A stretch of 22,950 nt of DNA from JBNKHG01 sp050290225. GTDB taxonomy: Bacteria > Pseudomonadota > Gammaproteobacteria > Pseudomonadales > Cellvibrionaceae. The translations under genes and the position numbers were made by a program. This document shows, one piece after another, positions 1-6,902 of the stretch. The notes beneath the pieces are model-generated. The model searched no databases. It saw only the letters and a list, made by a program, of their open reading frames with translations, and had not been told where the DNA came from. How positions within the stretch are numbered: position 1 is the stretch's first letter; every line of letters starts with the position of its first letter. Location: contig JBNKHG010000008.1 of assembly GCA_050290225.1 (NCBI GenBank), positions 1-22,950 on the forward strand, in the 5' to 3' direction.

Positions 1-1
1 G

Positions 2-151
2 GGATGGGCGCACGCGGCGCAGGATTCGGCTTCTCCGCTACTTTATGTTGCGGCAGGCGGCTTCACCGACCGCTTTCGCGAGGAGGCAACCGGCGCCAGG
101 AACGAGGTTTACCTCTGGACGCTCGAAGACCTGTATCAGCCCACGGTCTAA
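2..151 (+). CDS. 3' end of an unidentified protein, possibly a nuclease-like C-terminus of a solitary ATPase
   Basis: An open frame enters from the left edge and stops with TAA at 149-151, giving 49 visible residues. The stretch LLYVAAGGFTDRFREEA followed by EVYLWTLEDLYQ alternates a hydrophobic strand, a GFT turn, a charged helix and a second strand ending in an E-D-L motif. That pattern is what I would expect at the end of the restriction-endonuclease-like C-terminal domain of stand-alone ATPases (DUF234/COG1672 type), where a strand ending in SGFT is followed by a helix and a strand. The assignment rests on pattern resemblance over a short stretch. It converges on the minus-strand ATPase gene with only 44 bases between the stop codons, and I see no clear terminator between them. 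It could be another nuclease-fold protein. Confidence 0.45.
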   Translation, partial: GWAHAAQDSASPLLYVAAGGFTDRFREEATGARNEVYLWTLEDLYQPTV

Positions 152-195
152 AACACGGTCAAACGGACGGGTGGGAGTTGCAACAATTCATTTGA

Positions 196-1425
196 TTACC
201 ACAATAATCCGAGTAGCCACAGCGGTATTTTGTTGTTTTCGCCGTGGAGGATGTCGTCAGAAATTATGAAGGCATCAGCCATATTTTTAATCTGACGGCG
301 TTTTTTGTGCTTTCCACCAATCTCCAGTAAGTATTGATTGTCGACCAGAAAGTCAGCTTGTTTCGGAGCTGTTATCAAATGATCCCTGGATAACGCATTG
401 GCGACAAATGTCTCGCGCACATTGCCGATATCCGGCGTGTCGGAATGGGCGTACATATAATTGGTATTCTCGAGAAAGATCTTTTCCGGGCGGGGAAAAT
501 CCTTGTGGCTTTTGTCCTGACGGTAGAGATTCCGTATCACTTCGGCGTCATTCAACATGGAGAGATATTTTTTTAGCGTGTTGTCATTGGCTATCTCCAG
601 ACTTCTGGATAATTCGCTGATGTTGGGGGTAAATGGGCATTTGTTGGAAATATGGCGGAGCAGTCTTTTCATGTTCTGCAGGGATTGCTTGTCGAGGCCA
701 TCGAACGTCAGGAATATATCCTCCTCGATAACCTTCATGACGGAGTTGAGCAGGCTTTGATAATAGGAGCCGGTTTTCTCGAAGTCGGCCCGGGAAGGAA
801 AATAACCTTCCGCGAGATAGGTATGAAAAAGGTCAATGATATCGATGTTGTACGCTTTGATTTCTCTCACCATCTGGTGGGAAATATCCTCATGTTGCTC
901 CAGAATATACGCCAAGCTGCAGGTGTCCAGCTTGATTCCATAGCTCATCGACAGGTATTCCCGAAAACTCAATCCTGTCGTTTTCAGCATGAGATGCCTT
1001 CTGCTCAGGTCGGCGGATTGGTTGGCTATGGTTAGAGAGGATGAACCGGATGCGATGAGTTTGATTTTCGGAAAGGCGTCCAGAATGCTCTTCACGTATC
1101 TGGACCACTGAGGGTATTTGTGGACTTCGTCAATGGCAAGATAACCGCCACCGCTGGTGTGGTATTTCAATGCCAGGTCATCCAGGCCACCACTGAGATA
1201 CACACTGTCCGCCGATAAATAAAGTGTGGGTTTGCCTTGATCTCTTTTGTTGGCCAGAAATTGAAGGATCGCTGTGGTTTTGCCCGCGCCTCTGGGCCCT
1301 TTGACGATAATGACCTTTTGTTTGGGCGGTTCCAGCCCGTCGTAGATTGTTTGTCTGATAAAAGGCAGGGATTGCGCCTCGTCCAGCAAGTCATCGGAGA
1401 TCTGTCGCAGGCTGTTGTAGTTCAT
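196..1425 (-). CDS. solitary AAA ATPase with DUF4143-type C-terminal domain
   Basis: Stand-alone P-loop ATPase of the AAA_14/DUF4143 class (COG1373-like); the cellular role of this family is poorly known. The start chosen is the internal ATG (MNYNSLRQ, 409 aa), because Walker A normally lies 30-45 residues from the N-terminus. A longer in-frame ATG at 1470 (424 aa) lies inside the first upstream palindrome and is a real alternative; neither has a Shine-Dalgarno sequence. In 424-aa numbering, Walker A is GPRGAGKTT at 58-66, Walker B is LAIDE at 111-115, and a sensor-like SGSSS lies at 141-145. A winged-helix-like region spans about 262-312. The C-terminal nuclease-like motif has E353, D373 and EIGGK at 383-387, followed by Q393. 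It is flanked by genes of unrelated function and transcribed against them, as expected for an inserted accessory gene. Confidence 0.88.
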   Translation of the reverse strand: MNYNSLRQISDDLLDEAQSLPFIRQTIYDGLEPPKQKVIIVKGPRGAGKTTAILQFLANKRDQGKPTLYLSADSVYLSGGLDDLALKYHTSGGGYLAIDEVHKYPQWSRYVKSILDAFPKIKLIASGSSSLTIANQSADLSRRHLMLKTTGLSFREYLSMSYGIKLDTCSLAYILEQHEDISHQMVREIKAYNIDIIDLFHTYLAEGYFPSRADFEKTGSYYQSLLNSVMKVIEEDIFLTFDGLDKQSLQNMKRLLRHISNKCPFTPNISELSRSLEIANDNTLKKYLSMLNDAEVIRNLYRQDKSHKDFPRPEKIFLENTNYMYAHSDTPDIGNVRETFVANALSRDHLITAPKQADFLVDNQYLLEIGGKHKKRRQIKNMADAFIISDDILHGENNKIPLWLLGLLW

Positions 1426-1460
1426 GGTTTTCTGGATCGTAGCGTAGGGTTGGCAAAAAA

Positions 1461-1543
1461 TACCATCCATGGATGGTAATTACAATCAATATATACCATC
1501 TATAAATGGTAATAAAGCCAATTAATACCATCCGGAGATGGTA
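1461..1543. repeat. array of three 18-bp palindromes at the ATPase start
   Basis: Three copies of one palindrome lie at 1461-1478 (TACCATCCATGGATGGTA, perfect), 1494-1511 (TACCATCTATAAATGGTA, one mismatched pair) and 1526-1543 (TACCATCCGGAGATGGTA, perfect outer seven pairs). Start-to-start distances are 33 and 32 bp, close to three helical turns, so all three sites would face the same side of the DNA. The spacers are AT-rich. The copy nearest the gene contains the in-frame ATG at 1470 of the minus-strand ATPase. Inference: an autoregulatory operator array, or an end of a mobile unit. The repeats are directly visible; their function is not. Confidence 0.85.
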
Positions 1544-1691
1544 AATCTATAGGCTACGCGGCAGTAGGCTTACTGTGCCGCCAGTGACCACTTTCGGGCA
1601 GATTGTCGTATTGGGTGCGTATCAGTTGTGGCACCAGTTTTCAGCCTGCCCGCGAAATGCTCCCACCTACCCCGGGGGCCATGGATTCTGG

Positions 1692-1731
1692 TGTCCACTT
1701 TTGCCAATTCTTTCGGCCATGCCTCCCATGG
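1692..1731 (+). promoter_or_regulatory. predicted AraC-type operator 1 (carboxylase operon)
   Basis: Left half-site TGTCCACTTTTGCCAATT, five bases, then right half-site GGCCATGCCTCCCATGG. Within it the pattern CCA-N6-CCA occurs twice with a 22-bp shift (CCA at 1695, 1704, 1717 and 1726), the two-turn direct repeat typical of AraC-family targets. It matches operator 2 at 29 of 40 ungapped positions and operator 3 at 29 of 40. It ends 77 bases before the carboxylase GTG. A weaker half-site beginning TGACCACTTT lies at 1585. The rest of 1544-1808 shows nothing else I can name. Confidence 0.7.
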
Positions 1732-1808
1732 TGTCACCGTAGCATTTTCCCCAAGATGGCTGAGCGGGGAGGTTATCTCCCCGCGACTGTCATTGGAAAT
1801 TCTGGGGA

Positions 1809-3821
1809 GTGCATGGCTTGCGGGACGATAAAAGCTTTCAAAAGATTCTGATCGCCAACCGGGGCGAGATCGCGGTGCGGGTGATAGAGGCCTGCCGTGA
1901 CCTGGGCATTGCCACGGTGGCGCTTTACACCGGTGCGGATCGCACCTGGCTGGCCCGGGAATTGGCGGACGAGGCGGTGTATATCGGCGCCGGTCCGGCG
2001 GCGGATTCCTATATCAATTTTGACAAGGTCATCGACGCGGCCAAGCGCACCGGGGCGGACGCTATCCATCCCGGTTACGGTTTCCTGGCGGAGAACGCCG
2101 CCTTTGCCCGGCGTTGCGAGGAGGAGGGCATCGTTTTTATCGGGCCCTCGGCCGAAGTCATCGACCTGATGGGCAACAAGGCCAAGGCCAAAGCCCTGGT
2201 GGAGAGCCTGGACGTGCCGGTTATTCCGGGCCTGGATGCCGCCGATTTGTCGGACGACGATCTGCGTTCCGCCGCCAACGATATGGGTTACCCGCTGATG
2301 CTGAAGGCCGTGGCCGGGGGCGGCGGTATGGGGATTCGTATCGTCAATAGCGTGGGGGAGTTTGCTGACGCCCTGGCCTCCGTGCGCCAGGAAGCGCGCT
2401 CCGCCTTTGGCGACGACCGCTTGCTGATGGAAAAATACTTCCCGGCGGTGCGCCATATCGAGGTGCAGGTGTTGGCGGATGCCTTCGGCAAGGTGGTGCA
2501 CTGCTACGAGCGGGAGTGCTCGGTGCAGCGCCGCCGCCAGAAGGTGATCGAAGAGGCGCCGTCAGCTTTTGTTTCCGAACGCTTGCGGGAACAGCTCTGC
2601 ACCGCCAGTGCGCGCATTGCCGAGGCGGTGGGCTATCGGGGCGTGGGCACCGTCGAGTTCGTTGTTGTTGATAATGAGTCGGTCGATGACCCAAAGGATA
2701 AAAACGCCGCCGATCAATTCTATTTCCTGGAAATGAACACCCGCCTGCAGGTGGAGCACGGGGTCACCGAAGCGGTGACCGGCCTGGACCTGGTGCGCCT
2801 GCAGATCGCCGCGGCGGAAGGCCGGCCGCTGCCCTTGCAACAAACGGATATTCCCCTGTCGGGCCACGCCATCGAATGCCGCCTATGTGCGGAAAGCCCC
2901 TCAAAAGGCTTTCAGCCGCAGACCGGCACCGTACAGGATTGGTCCGTCCCCCATGGAGACAACCTCCGTGTGGATACGGGGATCCGCGCGGGAACGAACG
3001 TCTCGGTCTTTTACGATTCCCTGTTAGCCAAGTTGATCGCCACCGGCGACACCCGAGAGCAGGCCTTGCGGGCCATGGCGGATTGCCTGCCTCGCACCCG
3101 CATTCTGGGGCTGGACACCAACCAGCACTTTTTGTCGCGCATTCTGGCGGATGCGGTTTTTATCGAAGGCCGGGCCAATACCACCTATATCCAAAACAAC
3201 GAACAATCGTTGCTGGCTCCGCTGGATAGCACGGCTCTGACTGAAATCGCCATCGTCGGCGCCCTGGCGGCCGCCCTGGAGGACACCCGGCACCTCGGGC
3301 CGGGGCAGGGCGGCGCATTCACCCGTAACTATGACCTGGTGCTGGGCGATCTGGTATTGGAAGAGACGGACCTGGTGGTAACGCTGGCCTATGGCGGAGC
3401 CAATGACTACCAGGCAACCCTCGGCGAACGCGATTATCAGGTTCAACTGGACGTGTCCGACTCCGGCCTGCGCATCGCCATCGACGGCATCGAAAAGTGT
3501 TACCAGACTTATGTCGAAGGCAATCACTTGTACCTCCATCTGCCGGGCCGGGGCAGTTTCACTCTGACCCGCGCCTCCGCGTTACCCGAGGAATCCCTGG
3601 ACGACCATCACCACGGTTACACCGCCACCATGGCGGGCCAGGTGGTGGCGGTATTGACCGAGCCGGGGGCTGAAATCAATGCAGGCGACAAATTGCTGGT
3701 GATCGAATCCATGAAGATGGAGCACAGCGTCATCGCCCAGTCCGCGGGCGCCGTGGACGCGGTTCACGTGAAGGCGGGTGACACGGTCCAGGCGGGCACC
3801 CTTTTGTTGAGCCTGGTATAG
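1809..3821 (+). CDS. acyl-CoA carboxylase, biotin carboxylase/biotin carrier subunit
   Basis: Carboxylates its own biotin with ATP and bicarbonate and passes the carboxyl group to the transferase subunit encoded next. The 670 aa match the size of methylcrotonyl-, geranyl- and propionyl-CoA carboxylase alpha subunits. Domains in order: biotin carboxylase N-terminus (ILIANRGEIAVRV, 13-25), ATP-grasp with glycine loop AGGGGMGIR (169-177), the ERECSVQRRRQK motif (234-245), EMNTRLQVEH (308-317), C-terminal carboxylase domain, a linker region, and a biotinyl domain with ESMKMEH in which Lys636 is the predicted biotin site. Odd points: QVEHGVTE where most family members have QVEHPVTE, and SMKM instead of AMKM. 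The start is uncertain. GTG at 1809 touches the GGGGAG at 1804-1809, whereas TTG at 1818 lies eight bases from it. The ATG at 1813 is out of frame. Substrate not determined. Confidence 0.93.
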   Translation: MHGLRDDKSFQKILIANRGEIAVRVIEACRDLGIATVALYTGADRTWLARELADEAVYIGAGPAADSYINFDKVIDAAKRTGADAIHPGYGFLAENAAFARRCEEEGIVFIGPSAEVIDLMGNKAKAKALVESLDVPVIPGLDAADLSDDDLRSAANDMGYPLMLKAVAGGGGMGIRIVNSVGEFADALASVRQEARSAFGDDRLLMEKYFPAVRHIEVQVLADAFGKVVHCYERECSVQRRRQKVIEEAPSAFVSERLREQLCTASARIAEAVGYRGVGTVEFVVVDNESVDDPKDKNAADQFYFLEMNTRLQVEHGVTEAVTGLDLVRLQIAAAEGRPLPLQQTDIPLSGHAIECRLCAESPSKGFQPQTGTVQDWSVPHGDNLRVDTGIRAGTNVSVFYDSLLAKLIATGDTREQALRAMADCLPRTRILGLDTNQHFLSRILADAVFIEGRANTTYIQNNEQSLLAPLDSTALTEIAIVGALAAALEDTRHLGPGQGGAFTRNYDLVLGDLVLEETDLVVTLAYGGANDYQATLGERDYQVQLDVSDSGLRIAIDGIEKCYQTYVEGNHLYLHLPGRGSFTLTRASALPEESLDDHHHGYTATMAGQVVAVLTEPGAEINAGDKLLVIESMKMEHSVIAQSAGAVDAVHVKAGDTVQAGTLLLSLV

Positions 3822-3842
3822 CGCCGGGCGAGGTTGGAAATC

Positions 3843-5387
3843 ATGCACAAACACATTGAAGAACTGGAACGCCGCCGCGAGGCGGCCCGGGCCATGGGTG
3901 GCCCGGAGAAGATCGAGCGCCAACACGGCAGGGGCAAACTCACCGCCCGGGAGCGGGTGGACCTGCTGCTGGACCCCGGCAGTTTTCAGGAATACGGCCT
4001 GTTGGCCTCCCATATCGGCCAGAAACCGGGGGAACCCATCACCCCGGCGGATGGCCTGGTCGCCGGTATCGGCCGCATCGACGGCCGGCCGGTGGCGATC
4101 TACGCCGAGGACGCCACCGTATTCGGCGGTTCCTGTGGCGAAATCAACGGCCACAAGCGCATGCGCATCATCAACCTGGCCAGCAAGGAACGCATTCCCT
4201 TTGTCATATTGCTGGACGGCGCCGGTTTCCGAGCGCAATCCATGCTCCATGCCACCGAGGGGGCGCCCGCCATCGGCCATACTCTGGCCTTTGCCCGACA
4301 CTCGGGCACGGCGCCCACCCTGGCGCTGGTAATGGGCCCCTGCGCCGGTGAACCGGCCCTGGAAGCGGCGCTGATGGAATACTTTATCATGGTGAAGGGT
4401 ACCGGCATGGTGGCCGCTGGTGGGCCGCCGGTGGTAAAAGCCTCCACCGGGCAGACCGTCACCAAGGAAGAACTGGGCGGCGCCTCGGTGCACGCCGAAA
4501 TCACCGGCATGGTGGACAACTGCCCCCGGGACGATTACGAAGCCATCGCCGTGGCACGAAAGTATCTCTCCTATCTGCCCACCAACGCCTGGTCCTACCC
4601 GCCGTCGGTTGAACATGGACAAGCCCGGGCCGGTTCCGAGGACAGAATCCTCAACCTGCTGCCGGAATCATCCCGCGCCGCCTACGATATGCGCGATGTC
4701 ATCGACTGCGTGGTGGACGAGGATAGCTTCTTCGAGACCAAGCCCGATTACGGCAAGGCCCTGCTTACCGGGTTTGCCCGGCTCAACGGCCATGTCATCG
4801 GTATTCTCGCCAACCAGCCCAAGGTGCGCGCCGGTGCGCTGTCCGGCGCGGAGGGCCAGAAGGCCCGCAAGTTTATTGACCTGTGCAGCGCCTACCACGT
4901 GCCCATTGTTTCCCTCACCGATACCCCCGGCGTCATGACCGGCCCGGCGGCGGAGCGGGAGGGCTCCCTCAAATACGGCCTGGCCGCCGCCTACGCCCTG
5001 GCCTGGGCCGATGTGCCGGTGTTCTCCGTGATTCTTCGCAAAGCCTTCGGTTTCGGCGGTGCCCTGATGGCCGGTTCCTACGGCCCGCAAACCGTGGCGC
5101 TCGCCTGGCCCACCGTGGATTTTTCCTCCCTGCCGCCTGACAGCGCCATCGAATCCGCCCACGCCCGGGAACTGGCCGAGGCGGAAGACCGGGATGCGCT
5201 GTACCAGGAGCTGATGGAAAAATACCAAACCTTTGGTGGCCCTTATCCTGCCGCCGGCATCATGAATATCGACGACGTCATCGACCCAAGGGAAACCCGG
5301 CCAAGATTGATCCAGGCGCTGGAACTCTCCATGAGTCGGCGGGATGAGGCGCCCCGGCCGACACGGCGGCACGGTGTGATGCCGTAA
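3843..5387 (+). CDS. acyl-CoA carboxylase, carboxyltransferase (beta) subunit
   Basis: Transfers the carboxyl group from biotin to an acyl-CoA. The start is the ATG at 3843, nine bases after GAGG (3830-3833), giving 514 aa; an in-frame TTG at 3834 is less likely. It shows the two-lobed crotonase-type architecture of the PccB/MccB family: N-lobe with HGRGKLTARERVDLLLDPGSF at 28-48 and GGSCGE at 95-100; C-lobe with TDTPGVMTG at 359-367 and the oxyanion region RKAFGFGGA at 399-407. That last motif differs from the RKAYGGAY of typical propionyl-CoA carboxylase, so the substrate should not be assumed from family. It lies 21 bases after the biotin subunit gene and surely forms one operon and one complex with it. 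A terminator follows at 5416. Confidence 0.93.
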   Translation: MHKHIEELERRREAARAMGGPEKIERQHGRGKLTARERVDLLLDPGSFQEYGLLASHIGQKPGEPITPADGLVAGIGRIDGRPVAIYAEDATVFGGSCGEINGHKRMRIINLASKERIPFVILLDGAGFRAQSMLHATEGAPAIGHTLAFARHSGTAPTLALVMGPCAGEPALEAALMEYFIMVKGTGMVAAGGPPVVKASTGQTVTKEELGGASVHAEITGMVDNCPRDDYEAIAVARKYLSYLPTNAWSYPPSVEHGQARAGSEDRILNLLPESSRAAYDMRDVIDCVVDEDSFFETKPDYGKALLTGFARLNGHVIGILANQPKVRAGALSGAEGQKARKFIDLCSAYHVPIVSLTDTPGVMTGPAAEREGSLKYGLAAAYALAWADVPVFSVILRKAFGFGGALMAGSYGPQTVALAWPTVDFSSLPPDSAIESAHARELAEAEDRDALYQELMEKYQTFGGPYPAAGIMNIDDVIDPRETRPRLIQALELSMSRRDEAPRPTRRHGVMP

Positions 5388-5415
5388 CGGCGGCAGCCGA
5401 TGGTGACCTACAAAG

Positions 5416-5445
5416 AGCGTTGCCGTTGCGGGCAGCGCTGTTTTT
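5416..5445 (+). terminator. rho-independent terminator after the carboxylase operon
   Basis: A nine-pair stem joins 5416-5424 to 5431-5439 (AGCGTTGCC with GGCAGCGCT, one G-U pair) around a six-base loop, followed by GTTTTT. It lies 28 bases after the carboxyltransferase stop and separates this operon from the regulator gene. The remaining bases to 5632 show no gene. Confidence 0.75.
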
Positions 5446-5632
5446 ACATTCCGCTCTGGCGTGACGATGTAGTTAGCATTAACGCCGCCAGTCTGATTCT
5501 ATCCCACGAAGGCCGATTTCCAGCGGCAACGAGGCCTGCAGTACGCCGGTGAGAGCGAGTTCACCCGGCCATCCCAAAAACGTTATACTCGAAAAGGTGT
5601 CTCGAAAAATGCAAAACAGATAACCCAGACTC

Positions 5633-6667
5633 ATGTTCGAATTCAAAGATTATATCGGCAACGAATATATCCGGGGCCTGTTACAAGGCATCGTGCTCAA
5701 AGGCCTCGACCCTTATGCCGTATTGCAACAAGCGGGAATCCCACCGCAAGCCTACGACGACCCAAACGCTCGGCTGGATGGCACCCAACTCCACAGCCTG
5801 ATCATGGCCGCCAAGCAGGTCTCCAACGACTATTTCCTGGGTTTTATGGATTACCCGGCCAAACTGCCCATGGAAAGCGAGGTGGTTGAAAAGGCCATGC
5901 AAACCGATACCCTCAGCGAAGCCCTGGAGGCCACCAGCCGGTTTCTGGAAAATTACCGACCCGATTACATCTATCGCTTACGAGTAGACGAACGCACTCA
6001 CGAATTTCAAATGGAGCTTCACTACAAAACCCGGGAAGGCCTCGATCCCCACTTCCTGTATTTCTACCGGTTGGGCCAGATCTACAAATTCTGCTGCTGG
6101 TTAACCGGCAATCGCATCAAGCTCACCCGCATCTGCTTCCTCGAGGAATGCCCGGATTACTGTTTCGACTACGCGCAGATGTTCCACTGCGAAGTTCAAT
6201 TCAACCAGCCCGAATGCCTGCTCTGTTTCGATCAGAAGTACGCCACGGCCAAGATGATCCGCACCTCCCCGGAAATACTGGACTTCACCACCCGCTACAC
6301 CGACTGGTTCACCATCCCCGGTCAGGAGCGAAGCCTGGCCAGCCAGGTTGAGCATATTCTGCTTGAACTGCAGGCGGAAGGCAGCTTCAACCCACCTCTC
6401 AAAGCAATCGCGGAGATACTCTCCATCAACCCCCGCACCATCCGCAGGATGCTGGTCCGGGAGAACGAATCCTTCCACAAGATCAAGGTGCGGTTGCGTT
6501 GCGAGCTGGCCATCAAGCTACTGCTAAATTCAGAACACCCCATTTCCGTGGTGGCCGACAAGGTCGGGTTTTCCGAACCCGGCGACTTTACCAGATCCTT
6601 CGCGCTGTGGACCGGCCAAACACCCCGTGCATACCGTTTGGCGCACCGGAAGCATAAAAATAACTGA
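5633..6667 (+). CDS. AraC-family transcriptional regulator with Arabinose_bd-like sensor domain
   Basis: A 344-aa DNA-binding regulator of the OruR/ArgR-like AraC subgroup. The N-terminal part, roughly residues 15-200, has the layout of the Arabinose_bd (PF12625) ligand domain, beginning IRGLLQGIVLKGLDPYAVLQQAGI. The C-terminal 95 residues form the double helix-turn-helix: first helix pair around LKAIAEILSINPRTIRRML, second around ISVVADKVGFSEPGDFTRSFALWTGQTPRAYR, which carries the family's conserved GF-x-F-R-F-x-W-G-P-x-R pattern. In this subgroup the ligand is often a catabolic acid or its CoA derivative. It sits between the carboxylase operon and the receptor gene and is the obvious candidate to bind the five 40-bp elements in this window. 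No copy of the element lies before its own start, so autoregulation is not indicated. The Shine-Dalgarno sequence is weak. Confidence 0.92.
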   Translation: MFEFKDYIGNEYIRGLLQGIVLKGLDPYAVLQQAGIPPQAYDDPNARLDGTQLHSLIMAAKQVSNDYFLGFMDYPAKLPMESEVVEKAMQTDTLSEALEATSRFLENYRPDYIYRLRVDERTHEFQMELHYKTREGLDPHFLYFYRLGQIYKFCCWLTGNRIKLTRICFLEECPDYCFDYAQMFHCEVQFNQPECLLCFDQKYATAKMIRTSPEILDFTTRYTDWFTIPGQERSLASQVEHILLELQAEGSFNPPLKAIAEILSINPRTIRRMLVRENESFHKIKVRLRCELAIKLLLNSEHPISVVADKVGFSEPGDFTRSFALWTGQTPRAYRLAHRKHKNN

Positions 6668-6766
6668 TAAAATAATAAGATAGGCCGCTGTCCACATTTT
6701 AGGCACGTGCGGCTTAATTGAGAGCCTGTTGTTTTTTTGGCGCTTGATCCCGCAGCACTATACAAG

Positions 6767-6806
6767 TGTCCGCTTTTGTTAATTGTTGGGGCCAAATCCT
6801 CCATGG
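6767..6806 (+). promoter_or_regulatory. predicted AraC-type operator 2 (TonB receptor gene)
   Basis: Left half TGTCCGCTTTTGTTAATT and right half GGCCAAATCCTCCATGG lie in the same register as operator 1: TGTCC and CCATGG start exactly 34 bases apart in both. It ends 96 bases before the receptor ATG. A weaker half-site, TGTCCACATTTTAGGCA, lies 78 bases upstream at 6689. A TATAAT at 6877-6882 lies between the element and the gene but has no convincing -35 partner. Confidence 0.7.
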
Positions 6807-6902
6807 AAGGCTGACCCCTTTCGTTGGATGATCTGTCCATGGCCCTTCACTGCCATTGGCGTAAAAGACATTAACTTATAATTTCAATAAGGGGTGAGCG
6901 TA

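Noticed and set aside
3582..4622. Minus-strand open frame of 346 codons across the two carboxylase genes
   Set aside because: It spans the junction of two clear plus-strand genes and has shadow-like composition.
6683..6740. GCCGC/GCGGC pair and a later T-run after the AraC gene as a terminator
   Set aside because: The stem is only five pairs with a 20-base loop, and the T-run is not adjacent to it.
6856..6882. Sigma-70 promoter TTGGCG / TATAAT before the receptor gene
   Set aside because: The spacer is only 15 bases, and the implied transcript start would fall on the Shine-Dalgarno sequence; the AT-rich match may be accidental.
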